In this document: piece by piece, positions 36,378 through 44,838 of the stretch
How positions within the stretch are numbered: position 1 is the first letter of the stretch
Layout of the letters: each line of letters opens with the position of its first letter
Assembly: GCA_036508135.1 (NCBI GenBank)
Contig: DATCHW010000117.1
Location: 1-64,000, forward strand
Length of the DNA stretch: 64,000 nucleotides
Origin: DATCHW01 sp036508135
GTDB lineage: Bacteria > Bacteroidota > Ignavibacteria > Tepidaquicellales > Tepidaquicellaceae
Reading direction: 5' to 3'
Translations under genes and position numbers: made by a program
Notes under the pieces: model-generated
What the model was told of the DNA's origin: nothing
The model's database searches: none
The model's input: the letters and a program-made list of their open reading frames with translations, nothing else

Positions 36378-36785
36378 TTAATTTTGATTTTTTTCCGAAA
36401 CTAAATCTGTATCAGGATTATTTTTCAATGATTTTGATATGATCAGATAATATATCAAGAAACCCAATCCTAAGAACAATATTACAAGTCCGAAAAGTAT
36501 CCCGTCGCCGAAATCATAAAACTGACTTAGTATATTTGATAAGAATATTCCGGCACCCAGAAAAACAAATAATATTCCCCATTTTAATGCTGAGAATCTG
36601 TTTCGGGGTCTTTTTTCAGATTCATTGAAGTATTTCCTCGCATCTTCCGGGGTTACCCCTTTTTCAATCAGTCTCATCCGTTCTCTATGTTTTGTATAAA
36701 TTGCCCAGAAAATGATGAGTCCGGGTATTCCGAATGTGAAAACTATAGCAAAAAGCGGGACTAAATTTTCAAAAAAACTAGACAT
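36378..36785 (-). CDS. DUF6249-domain membrane protein
   Basis: 135 residues, three predicted membrane helices (LFAIVFTFGIPGLIIFWAIY, LKWGILFVFLGAGIFLSNIL, ILFGLVILFLGLGFLIYYLII) with a cytoplasmic loop between the first two (KHRERMRLIEKGVTPEDARKYF) that is the hallmark of DUF6249. It is first in the sigma-factor operon. Function is unknown; a sensory or modulatory role in the envelope is inferred only from neighbours. Confidence 0.78.
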   Translation of the reverse strand: MSSFFENLVPLFAIVFTFGIPGLIIFWAIYTKHRERMRLIEKGVTPEDARKYFNESEKRPRNRFSALKWGILFVFLGAGIFLSNILSQFYDFGDGILFGLVILFLGLGFLIYYLIISKSLKNNPDTDLVSEKNQN

Positions 36786-36870
36786 TGTAAGCTCCTTTTA
36801 TTTTCTGTTTGTTTTAAAATTGTTTCTAATTGTTATGACTGATTTAATTTCAAAAGGTTTCACTTTTATA

Positions 36871-36904
36871 AAAAAAAAGCCCGGGAAAAAATTTCCCCGG
36901 GCTT
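36871..36904 (-). terminator. Rho-independent terminator of the kamA operon
   Basis: On the minus strand AAGCCCGGGG and CCCGGGCTT form a GC-rich stem with a poly-A/T loop, followed by at least eight T. It lies 22 bases after the kamA stop codon and separates that operon from the DUF6249/sigma operon. Confidence 0.9.
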
Positions 36905-36926
36905 GTATCATTAAATCGAAATATTG

Positions 36927-38090
36927 TTATTGTTCCGTATCATTCAAAACAGGAAGTTCAAGGTTTTTGATAAATTCCTCCTGAGTATGCTGTTTGATTC
37001 TCTGCTTTTGCCGGCGCATAAAGTTTCTGCTGTCTGCCACTTCTTCCTCTTCTCTTACGTCCGGATATTCAAATAGGTCATATTTGTAATTGCGGACTAT
37101 GATCTTTTCTTCGTCCCTTGCTATCACATAATTCGGAAGCATCGGTATCTTTCCGCCGCCTCCCGGTGCATCTACCACAAATTGAGGTACTGCGAGTCCG
37201 GAAATATGACCGCGGAGTTTATCCATTATTTCAAGTCCTACGCTTAAAGGTGTCCTGAAATGATTTGCTCCTTTGGTCAGATCCGCCTGATATAAATAGT
37301 ATGGTCTCACTCTTATTGCAAGAAGTTTCTTGAAAAGTTCCCGCATTGTATCTGCATTATCATTCACACCTTTCATTAGTACAGATTGGTTTCCTATGGG
37401 AATGCCTGCATCTGCAAGCAATCCGGTAGCCTTCTTACTTTCTTCCGTAATTTCCCACGGATGATTGAAGTGAGTATTAATATATATCGGATGATATTTT
37501 TTGAGCATATTACAAAGTTTGGGTGTTATCCTTTGCGGCAGTACGCAGGGCATTTTAGTGCCGAGCCGTATCACCTGTATGTGCTTTATCTCCCTTAATC
37601 TCTGCAGTATTTTTTCAAGCATAGCATCTGTGAGCATTAACGGGTCGCCTCCGGACATTATCACATCAGTAATTTCTTCGTGCTGCGCAAGATAATCGAA
37701 TGCAGACTCAAGCGTTTTCATAGATATTTTATTTGAATTGCCGACTTTCCTTTTCCTCGTGCAGAATCTGCAATAGAGTCCGCATTGGGATGTTACAAGG
37801 AATAAGGCTCTGTCAGGATATCTGTGTGTAATGTTCGGTACGGGACTCATATCATCTTCGTTAAGGGGGTCTTCCGGAGCATTAATATCTTCAAGCTCCA
37901 CTTCGTCCGGAACGCATTGCCTCCAGATCGGATCTCCCGGATAACGTATTAATGATAAATAGTAAGGGTTTATCCTCGCCTGGAAAAATTTATCCAGTTT
38001 TGTTGCGATTTCCCTGTCAAGATTGAATCTCTCAACTAATTGGTCCACCGAATGCACGCTCTGCCTAACCATTTCCTGCCAAAGTTCCAT
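36927..38090 (-). CDS. kamA: Lysine 2,3-aminomutase family radical SAM enzyme
   Basis: 387 residues. Radical SAM cluster Cys103, Cys107, Cys110 in CGLYCRFCTRKRKV; glycine-rich SGGDPLML; PLP lysine in VVDAPGGGGKIPMLPNYV. Two Asp residues that bind the lysine side-chain amino group in the Clostridium enzyme are kept (QADLTKG and VVDAPGGGG). EpmB-type relatives lack this pattern and glutamate 2,3-aminomutase replaces these residues, so L-lysine to beta-lysine is the best prediction. It is the last gene of an operon with a GNAT and two ATP-grasp genes and is followed by a strong terminator. The start at 38090 gives the usual N-terminal length. Confidence 0.9.
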   Translation of the reverse strand: MELWQEMVRQSVHSVDQLVERFNLDREIATKLDKFFQARINPYYLSLIRYPGDPIWRQCVPDEVELEDINAPEDPLNEDDMSPVPNITHRYPDRALFLVTSQCGLYCRFCTRKRKVGNSNKISMKTLESAFDYLAQHEEITDVIMSGGDPLMLTDAMLEKILQRLREIKHIQVIRLGTKMPCVLPQRITPKLCNMLKKYHPIYINTHFNHPWEITEESKKATGLLADAGIPIGNQSVLMKGVNDNADTMRELFKKLLAIRVRPYYLYQADLTKGANHFRTPLSVGLEIMDKLRGHISGLAVPQFVVDAPGGGGKIPMLPNYVIARDEEKIIVRNYKYDLFEYPDVREEEEVADSRNFMRRQKQRIKQHTQEEFIKNLELPVLNDTEQ

Positions 38091-38132
38091 CGAGTGTTCT
38101 CCTTTTTTGTTTGTAATTTATTTTAAAACTCT

Positions 38133-38609
38133 TTATAAATATTTGCCGTATATCACTAATGAATCGGCTTCTTTGTAAAAATCTTTTATTTCTACTAACT
38201 TTGTATATAAATTTTTTTCGTAAAATTTTCTTTCCTTTTCATAAGATGGTTTCCCGCTTGTCTCTATCAGCACTAATCTTCCATTCTTGTTTTTAATATG
38301 CTCTTCGATGTAAGAAACAAGTCTCGAGCCGACACCTTTCGATTGTATGGCAGGATTAACTGCAATCCAGTACAGGTCGTAAGTGCTTTCTGTCAATGGT
38401 CTTTGGCCAATGCACACATAACCATTTATCAGATTTTCATCTTCTTCATTTCTATCGACAAATATTTCATAATCACTCTGCTCTTCTTTGTTCAGATAAT
38501 CATCAATCAATTCCATTGCAATCGAAATCTCGTCAAAATTAAAATTATTCGTTTCAACCAGAATCAAAAGAATTTTTTCCCTGTCATCATCTCTTAAAGT
38601 CGTTATCAT
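38133..38609 (-). CDS. GNAT-family N-acetyltransferase
   Basis: 158 residues from the chosen start. Acetyl-CoA-binding motif A is seen as VNPAIQSKGVGSRLVSYIEEHI (Q-x2-GxG) after the beta-4 strand DLYWIAVNP; the C-terminal strand is SLVIYGKYL. The start at 38609 forms an ATGA overlap with the stop of the preceding ATP-grasp gene, which indicates translational coupling; a longer frame from 38627 is possible but less likely. Between an ATP-grasp ligase and a beta-lysine-forming mutase, it may acetylate beta-lysine, as AblB does next to AblA in methanogens; this is inference from context. Confidence 0.85.
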   Translation of the reverse strand: MITTLRDDDREKILLILVETNNFNFDEISIAMELIDDYLNKEEQSDYEIFVDRNEEDENLINGYVCIGQRPLTESTYDLYWIAVNPAIQSKGVGSRLVSYIEEHIKNKNGRLVLIETSGKPSYEKERKFYEKNLYTKLVEIKDFYKEADSLVIYGKYL

Positions 38610-39700
38610 TTCACTTTCACTCCCCATCTTTCACTTGCAAAACCAATTATATTCTGAATCAGTTCCTCATAAGTCCAGCCGTATGCTTTTCCGCTTCTTG
38701 TAAAACCGGTATCGCTGTCAACATCAGATGATATATCCGGATTCGGATTTAATTCCAGCACATAAGGTATATCGCCTTTAACCCTGAAATCAACCCTTGC
38801 ATAATCTGCGGCGCCTACAATCCTGTAAACCTGTTTTGCATAATATTGAATTTTTTTCTCGAGTTCCGGCGAAAGATTTTTTGCAGGGCATACTGCTTTA
38901 GTAAATTCAAACTCGGGAGTCTTATACATCCACTTACTATTATAACTTACTATCTTCGGAAGATTTTCCGGAAGTCCCGTAAAATCAATTTCGGAAATCG
39001 GAAATACTGTAATATCATTATCGCTGTTTTTATAATTGCCCACTACGCTCACGTTTATTTCCCTGCCCTCGATGAATTCTTCCACCAATGCAGGTTGTTT
39101 ATACTCCTCTATTATATATTGAATTCTTTTCTTTAACAGGGTTTCATTTCTTACAACTGAATCATTATCAATTCCGATACTTGCATCTTCCCTTGAGGGC
39201 TTTACTATAAGCGGAAATTTATCCTTTACCCTCTCGAATCCGTTTTCCATAAACTTATCTGCCTCCGCACAAATATAATGGGCGGCAGTAGGAATATGGT
39301 AAAAATTCAAAATCTCTTTTACTCTTGATTTGTTGAGTGCAATTCCGAGTGTAAGAGCTCTTGAGCCGGTATAAGGTACCTTCAGTAATTCAAATAGTGC
39401 GGCGATGTTCATCTCCTGGGTCGGATCTCCGTCAACAGATTCGCACAGATTGAAGATCATATCCGGCGGATTATTCTTCAGATGCTCGATTAATTTTAAA
39501 ATATCCAAAGCTACCGGGACTATATTCACTTCGTGGCCGCTTGGCTTTAGTGCTCTCTGTACGGCTTTCATTTCATCTATCACTCCGTATTCACTCATAT
39601 CAATCGGTCCGGGTACTTTTTCAATATCGGTTACACCGTCATCATAGATTTTCCCGGTTGCATACTGGAGCGGATCGTTATATATAATATCAATCTTCAT
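38606..39700 (-). CDS. ATP-grasp ligase, D-Ala-D-Ala ligase-like (second of a pair)
   Basis: 364 residues of ATP-grasp fold, related to D-alanine--D-alanine ligase: IFNLCESVDGDP, LKVPYTGSRALTLGIALNKSRVKEIL, FPLIVKPSREDASIGI (ATP lysine), LVEEFIEGREINVSVVG, and metal ligands in YARVDFRVKGDIPYVLELNPNPD. The N-terminal half has family features but the substrate loop differs from true Ddl (no TMPGMT-like end), so a carboxylate-amine ligase with another substrate is likely. It starts 3 bases after the first ATP-grasp gene and its stop is coupled to the GNAT gene, so all four genes appear to act together. Confidence 0.86.
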   Translation of the reverse strand: MKIDIIYNDPLQYATGKIYDDGVTDIEKVPGPIDMSEYGVIDEMKAVQRALKPSGHEVNIVPVALDILKLIEHLKNNPPDMIFNLCESVDGDPTQEMNIAALFELLKVPYTGSRALTLGIALNKSRVKEILNFYHIPTAAHYICAEADKFMENGFERVKDKFPLIVKPSREDASIGIDNDSVVRNETLLKKRIQYIIEEYKQPALVEEFIEGREINVSVVGNYKNSDNDITVFPISEIDFTGLPENLPKIVSYNSKWMYKTPEFEFTKAVCPAKNLSPELEKKIQYYAKQVYRIVGAADYARVDFRVKGDIPYVLELNPNPDISSDVDSDTGFTRSGKAYGWTYEELIQNIIGFASERWGVKVK

Positions 39701-39703
39701 TAA

Positions 39704-40804
39704 TTATTTTTTATATCTTTTGATTGCTTCATTAAGAACTGCATTTATCATTGCACTGTAATCCATACCAGCTTCACGTGATGCTTTCGGATAGCAGGAA
39801 TTATCTTTCGGGTCAGGAAGTATTCCGGGAAGCGGATTAATTTCAATCACATTCGGAATATTATTGTCGTCTAACCTTATGTCTATTCGTGCCCAGTCCC
39901 TTATTCTTAATACTTTAAATGTATCTCTGCATACTTTTTCTATTTGCGAATAAATTTCTTTTGATACTCTTGCAGGACAATAAAATATATCAAGCTGGTT
40001 TTCCCGGGTATCGAAAAACCATTTTACTTCATAAGAATATATTTTATTAAAATCCTTTGGAACTAAATCAAGATTTATTTCCACGATTGGTAAAGCCCTT
40101 ACATCATCATCGTTACCGAGCATTGCCACCGTAAATTCTTTTCCCGTAAGGAAGTCTTCGACAAGGGATGGTTGATTATAACTTTCTTTTATTCTGATAA
40201 TTTCGTTATTGAGTTCTGCTGAATTATTTACAACAGACGAATTATAAATCCCCTTCGATGAACCTTCGTGTAAAGGTTTTACAAATTTTGGGAATTTTAA
40301 ATTCCGGTTATCATTGATGGTTTCATATGCAATGAAAAATTCGGGATTCGGAATTTTATAATATGAAAGAATTTCTTTGCACCTTGATTTATCGTGACAG
40401 ATGCCTGTAGTAACCGAATCGCTTCCCGTAAAATTAATATTAAGCATTTCAAGCATCGAAGGAATTTGTGACTCGCGTGATGCACCAAAAAAACCTTCTG
40501 CGACATTGAAAACAAATTCGGGTTTACTTTCGCTTAATTTCAGATATGCATTTTCATCCGCTTCAATCAATGTAACATCGTGTCCGCCGGACAAAAGTGC
40601 ATCACGTACAGCATTAATTGTTTCGTATGAATCCCATTCTGCAAATGTATCGTCGAGTCTCTCAGGATAATTCTCAATTAAATTTTTATCTATGTATTTG
40701 CTCACATTACCGTTTCCGGATGAGGATTCCTGTGAAACCGCTGCAGTCACGCCTTCCGCGGATTCAGTTTCTTTCTTTGCATTATATGTTAGTGCTATAT
40801 TCAA
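39704..40804 (-). CDS. ATP-grasp ligase, D-Ala-D-Ala ligase-like (first of a pair)
   Basis: 366 residues, the same family as the next gene but clearly divergent from it. Visible: VFNVAEGFFGASRESQIPSMLE, NINFTGSDSVTTGICHDKSRCKEIL, FPKFVKPLHEGSSKGI, LVEDFLTGKEFTVAMLG, and DWARIDIRLDDNNIPNVIEINPLPG. Its start region (KKETESAEGVTAAVSQESSSGNG) carries a Ser/Glu-rich insert not typical of Ddl. It is the first gene of the four-gene operon, with about 360 upstream bases shared with a divergent gene that must hold the promoter. Peptide-bond formation to beta-lysine or an amine is inferred, not shown. Confidence 0.86.
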   Translation of the reverse strand: MNIALTYNAKKETESAEGVTAAVSQESSSGNGNVSKYIDKNLIENYPERLDDTFAEWDSYETINAVRDALLSGGHDVTLIEADENAYLKLSESKPEFVFNVAEGFFGASRESQIPSMLEMLNINFTGSDSVTTGICHDKSRCKEILSYYKIPNPEFFIAYETINDNRNLKFPKFVKPLHEGSSKGIYNSSVVNNSAELNNEIIRIKESYNQPSLVEDFLTGKEFTVAMLGNDDDVRALPIVEINLDLVPKDFNKIYSYEVKWFFDTRENQLDIFYCPARVSKEIYSQIEKVCRDTFKVLRIRDWARIDIRLDDNNIPNVIEINPLPGILPDPKDNSCYPKASREAGMDYSAMINAVLNEAIKRYKK

Positions 40805-41163
40805 TATTTTTCTTAACTGCTTCTCTTAAGTCTTTGCTAATATAACATTTTAACTGTCATTGTCAACATTTCTTTTTTAAAAAATATTTTAAAATATTAT
40901 TTTTTCATTCTATAAAAATAATACTTTAAGTTTGTGCGGTTTTAATAAACAAAATGTAATAGATTTTAAATCATTAATTGGAAATTAGATTTTTTATTTA
41001 CTTTTAACCTTATTTTATTTATTCGGATTGTCTATTTTTCCTGAGTAATTTTTAACAGATAATTATTCTTATTGTTTCATTTGTTCGCTATTAGATTTTT
41101 CCGGTATGATGAAACTTTTTTACTCTTTTTACGTCTTATATATAAACATAAACAACTTAATTA
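40805..41163. promoter_or_regulatory. Divergent intergenic region
   Basis: About 360 AT-rich bases between the start codons of the ATP-grasp operon (minus) and the DUF5916 gene (plus). Promoters for both must lie here, but no specific box or operator could be assigned with confidence, and no hairpin or repeat family seen elsewhere is present. Confidence 0.45.
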
Positions 41164-43527
41164 TTGAAGACTTATTTTATACTCTTTTCTTTTTTCTGCT
41201 ATTTATTGATTTCTTTTTCATTCACTCAGGGACAGACCGATACTTTGAATCCGGACAGGGACTCCACTATTAAGAATAACTCTTCAAAAGATACTCTCTT
41301 AAAAAAAAATAATTTCGTTCCGAATAAGGATTTAACTATCGAAATATTTGAAGTCGATAACTCCGGAATTAATATTGACGGAGATTTAAGTGAACCCGTC
41401 TGGAAAAATGCTAAAAAATACGGAAACTTCAGTGAAGTTGACCCGGGTGATAATACTAAACCGCCGGTAGAAACAGAAGTTCAGATGTTCTATGATAAGG
41501 ATAATCTTTATGTGGCATTTACCTGTTATGATAGTAATATGAGTAAACTCAGAGCAACTATGACAGACCGGGATAAAATGTTCAACGATGATTTTGTTGA
41601 TGTATTTTTTGACCCTTATGCAGAGGGAAAACAGGCGTATGAACTCGTTGTCAATCCTTACGGAGTACAGGGTGACCTGCAGTGGCAGACTAATGGCAAT
41701 GAAGACCCTTCTCTGGATATTATATGGTATTCGGATGCAAAAATATATAAAGACAAATGGACAGTCGAGATAGCAATTCCGTTTAAAAGCATAAGATTTC
41801 CAGATAAAAATATCCAAGAGTGGAGTATCCACCTGCTTAGAAACCATCCCCGTGAAATAAGCAGGTCACAATATTCATTTGTACCCATAAACAGAGATGC
41901 ACCGACTTTATTCAAAGACCATGCCACTCTAAAGGGAATCCGTAATGTGAAAAGCGGCAATAACCTTGAGATACTACCTTACGTTCTCGGCACTCAGGCA
42001 GGAAATATTTCCGATATGAATAATGCCGATTCCAAATTTGAAAATGAAAAGATTAAAGGAAAATTTGGCTTCAATGTAAAATACGGAATAACTTCCAACC
42101 TCACTACAGATTTCACTTATAATCCGGACTTCTCACAGGTGGAAGCCGACGAAGGGCAGATAAATGTTAATACCACTTTCGCTTTATTCTATACCGAAAA
42201 AAGACCCTTCTTCCTTGAAGGCAGCAGTATTTTTGAATCCCCTATGAATGTAGTTTATACACGGTCAATCAATAAACCCCTTTTCGCTGCAAAGACATCC
42301 GGAAGGATTGGTACATTCGATATCGGTTATGTTCTTGCTTATGATGAAAATACTCCGTTTATCGTTCCGTTTGAAGAAAAGAGTAGTATTATTTCCACTA
42401 ATAAAAAATCTTTCTCAAATATTTTTCGCATTAAAAAGAATTTTAAAGATGAATCTTATTTGGGTTTTATACTGACCGACAGGGAAGTGAGAAAAGATAA
42501 CGGTAATATTTTTGATATAGACGGATTCAACCGGACGTTTGGTATTGATGGAAGAATAATGATGTATAATTATTATTCCCTCACGTTTCAGTTTTTGGGA
42601 TATCAGACACGTGAGTTAAATGATTCTACGGTTTATTATGACCCGGAAAAATTTGATGGCGGAAAATATACGGGAACATTTGATGGTGAAAAATTTACCG
42701 GCTTCGGTTCATACGTTGACTTACTTCGTAGTGCAAAGTACTGGAATTTCAGTGTCAGTTATAATGATGCATCACCCGTAGCAAGAAGGGATAATGGGTT
42801 TATGGAGAATAATAATTACAAAACTTTTTCTACTTCTCAATCCTATATGTTGTATCCGGATGGAAAAGTTGTCCAAAGAATTCAACCACAAATCTTTGGA
42901 ATTGTAAGACACAATTATGACGGCAAGCTAAAGGAAGTTTTTGTGGAGCCAAGTATCTGGATGAAGTTTGCCCATCAGGTTCAGTTAAATGCAGGTTATT
43001 TTTTAGTGAACAATGAAGATTTCGGAGGAGTTTACAATAAATATGCAAACCGTGCATTTATAAATTTAAATGTAAATACACTCGAAAATCTTTCTGGTAG
43101 TTTGTATTATGAAATGGGTAAATACATAATCCGCCAGGGAACTCCTTATGTGGGATATGGATTCAGGTTTGAACACTATAATACTATAAAACCGTTCGAT
43201 AAACTAACTTTGGAAAATAGTTACATTTACTTTGAACTTTCAAAAAGTTATAAAGGAGAAAAATTATTTGCAGGATATTTATTAAGAAATAAATCCACTT
43301 TCCAGTTTAACAAGAATATGTTCCTGAGAGTTATTTTCCAGTATGATTCTTTCAATAAAGCTTTTGAAATAGACCCCTTGTTCAGTTACAAACTTAATCC
43401 TTTTACAATATTCTACGTCGGCTCTACTCATAATTTTTCCGAACTCGAAAATCTAACCGGAAATACAAAATATGTTGAAATCGGCAGACAGATATTCCTG
43501 AAACTTCAATACTTATGGAGAATGTAA
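41164..43527 (+). CDS. DUF5916 outer-membrane protein with CBM9-like N-terminus
   Basis: 787 residues: signal peptide (ILFSFFCYLLISFSFTQGQ), a carbohydrate-binding module family 9-like domain (about 60-255; EPVWKNAKKYGNF, NLYVAFTCYDSNMSKLRA, DDFVDVFFDPYAEGKQAYELVVNPYG), and a C-terminal DUF5916 region of alternating beta-strands that should form an outer-membrane barrel (EADEGQINVNTTFALFYTEKRPFFLEGS is a family hallmark). The role in carbohydrate or other polymer uptake is presumed from the family, not shown. The start codon is TTG without a clear ribosome site. It stands alone. Confidence 0.88.
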   Translation: MKTYFILFSFFCYLLISFSFTQGQTDTLNPDRDSTIKNNSSKDTLLKKNNFVPNKDLTIEIFEVDNSGINIDGDLSEPVWKNAKKYGNFSEVDPGDNTKPPVETEVQMFYDKDNLYVAFTCYDSNMSKLRATMTDRDKMFNDDFVDVFFDPYAEGKQAYELVVNPYGVQGDLQWQTNGNEDPSLDIIWYSDAKIYKDKWTVEIAIPFKSIRFPDKNIQEWSIHLLRNHPREISRSQYSFVPINRDAPTLFKDHATLKGIRNVKSGNNLEILPYVLGTQAGNISDMNNADSKFENEKIKGKFGFNVKYGITSNLTTDFTYNPDFSQVEADEGQINVNTTFALFYTEKRPFFLEGSSIFESPMNVVYTRSINKPLFAAKTSGRIGTFDIGYVLAYDENTPFIVPFEEKSSIISTNKKSFSNIFRIKKNFKDESYLGFILTDREVRKDNGNIFDIDGFNRTFGIDGRIMMYNYYSLTFQFLGYQTRELNDSTVYYDPEKFDGGKYTGTFDGEKFTGFGSYVDLLRSAKYWNFSVSYNDASPVARRDNGFMENNNYKTFSTSQSYMLYPDGKVVQRIQPQIFGIVRHNYDGKLKEVFVEPSIWMKFAHQVQLNAGYFLVNNEDFGGVYNKYANRAFINLNVNTLENLSGSLYYEMGKYIIRQGTPYVGYGFRFEHYNTIKPFDKLTLENSYIYFELSKSYKGEKLFAGYLLRNKSTFQFNKNMFLRVIFQYDSFNKAFEIDPLFSYKLNPFTIFYVGSTHNFSELENLTGNTKYVEIGRQIFLKLQYLWRM

Positions 43528-43595
43528 TTATCAATTAATAATTAGTAATTAATAATTAATAATTGAAGATACATAGATGTCATGTTGAGCGAAGT

Positions 43596-43906
43596 TCCTC
43601 TCTTTACGAATTTCTTGATTCGTAAAGTAAAAAATATCTTACTGTCTGCGGCAAATTATTAATTACTAATTATTAATTACTAATTTTCCTCTCTTTACGA
43701 TTCTCCTGCTTGCCTCCGTCTTTTTGGCGAGCCTGTCCCGAGACCTCAGGAATTCGTAAAGTAAAAAATATCTTACTGTCTGCGGCAAATTATTAATTAC
43801 TAATTTCTTTCCTCCCACCGTTCTTTACAAATCTCCCGATTCGTAAAGTAAAAAATATCTTAATGTCTGCGGCAAATTATTAATTACTAATTATTAATTA
43901 CTAATT
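43596..43906. repeat. Three tandem copies of a palindromic repeat unit
   Basis: Units at about 43596-43685, 43686-43805 and 43806-43906. Each has a CTTTACGAA / TTCGTAAAG type inverted repeat, the constant string AAAAAATATCTTA then TGTCTGCGGCAAATTATT, and a tail of TTAATTACTAA repeats. The middle copy carries an extra 45-base insert with GCTTGCC/GGCGAGC. The third copy runs into the last codons of the TauE-like gene. It is preceded at 43579 by a fragment of the GTCAT...GAGCGAAG repeat. Confidence 0.8.
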
Positions 43907-44586
43907 GTATGGTGCATATCCATCTTCGGACTTAGATATGGTATCCCAAGATTCAATCCCCTTAAAATAAATATAACTGCGAGAATGCATGCAAATATTG
44001 GAATGAGTCTATTTATTTTTTGCCTGGCTTTTATACTGATAAAGTTTGCCGCAAAAGATGCACTTATCATTGCCGGAGTAGTTCCTAACCCGAACATCGT
44101 CATGAAGAGCATTCCCTGTAAAGCATCTCCAAGAGCAAGAGAAGCAAATATTCCGACATAAACAAATCCGCAGGGCAGAAGACCGTTTATCAATCCAATC
44201 AGCAAATGTGATGAGGGTGATTTCTTTTTTATCACGTTGCCAAAAATATTTTTTAAGGAATTCGTGGCTTTGGCAAAAACAGGAATATTAAGAAACGGTT
44301 TTTTATATTTCACGGGCAGAAGTACATAAATTAATATCAGTCCTCCCAGTACTATCGAAACCCATCTCTGCATACCCCAGATTGCAAATCCTTTTCCAAT
44401 AATCCCGAAAAGCAAACCGAGAATTGAATATGTGATTATCCTTCCGAGGTTATACATTATCTTCCCGGAAATAAATTTTCTATCCCTGAGCGAACCCGGC
44501 GGCAGGGCAAGTACAATAGGTCCGCACATACCTATGCAGTGAAGGCTGCCTAAAAAACCAATAATAAAACCGGATAAAATTTCCAA
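43894..44586 (-). CDS. Sulfite exporter TauE/SafE-family (UreH-like) membrane protein
   Basis: 230 residues with six predicted helices. The first helix has the subfamily motif GFLGSLHCIGMCGPIVLALPPG, with His and two Cys suited to metal binding; the central HLLIGLINGLLPCGFVYVGIFASLALG and the end helix are typical of the COG2836 branch, whose members are linked to copper or cytochrome oxidase assembly rather than sulfite. Substrate is not decided. The final residues (ISN plus stop) are encoded by the TTAATTACTAA repeat, so the natural C-terminus may have been changed slightly. Confidence 0.82.
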   Translation of the reverse strand: MEILSGFIIGFLGSLHCIGMCGPIVLALPPGSLRDRKFISGKIMYNLGRIITYSILGLLFGIIGKGFAIWGMQRWVSIVLGGLILIYVLLPVKYKKPFLNIPVFAKATNSLKNIFGNVIKKKSPSSHLLIGLINGLLPCGFVYVGIFASLALGDALQGMLFMTMFGLGTTPAMISASFAANFISIKARQKINRLIPIFACILAVIFILRGLNLGIPYLSPKMDMHHTISN

Positions 44587-44618
44587 TTCTGTGTTTAAAA
44601 AATTAATTTCCCTTTTTC

Positions 44619-44824
44619 AGCAGAGTCCCAAAAAAGTCCCGCCAAGTCTGGACAGGCAGGGGGAGACTCTGCTAAAAAAAAGTGGGGTTCGGGTGGTTCT
44701 ATCGCCGCTGTTTTATTTTTTAGCAGAGTCTCTCTGGTGAATTTATTCGCCAGAGGACTCTGCGTAATCATAAGAATCAATTTTTTCGCCGCTGTTGGTG
44801 TTTAAACGAAGTGTCACCAACAGC
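44619..44824. repeat. Cluster of nested palindromes upstream of the TauE-like gene
   Basis: Three structures: AGCAGAGTC/GACTCTGCT (44619-44673) enclosing CAAGTCTGGACAGGCAGG; GCAGAGTC then CTCTGG / CCAGAG then GACTCTGC (44723-44763); and a half copy of the GTTGGTG element (44788-44824), with a remnant GCCGCTGTT at 44704. A short open frame across them is repeat-derived and not taken as a gene. Confidence 0.75.
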
Positions 44825-44838
44825 TAATATAAATATTT

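Noticed and set aside
38610..38627. Longer start for the GNAT gene
   Set aside because: The ATGA overlap at 38606-38609 is a better coupled start and the extra six residues are not part of the fold.
43596..43906. Possible CRISPR array
   Set aside because: Only three long units with palindromes, unequal spacing and an embedded insert; no spacer pattern.
44595..44780. 61-codon frame on the minus strand between the YARHG and TauE-like genes
   Set aside because: It lies entirely within nested palindromes; the residues (SPPACPDLAGLFWDS) are those of repeat DNA and no ribosome site precedes it.
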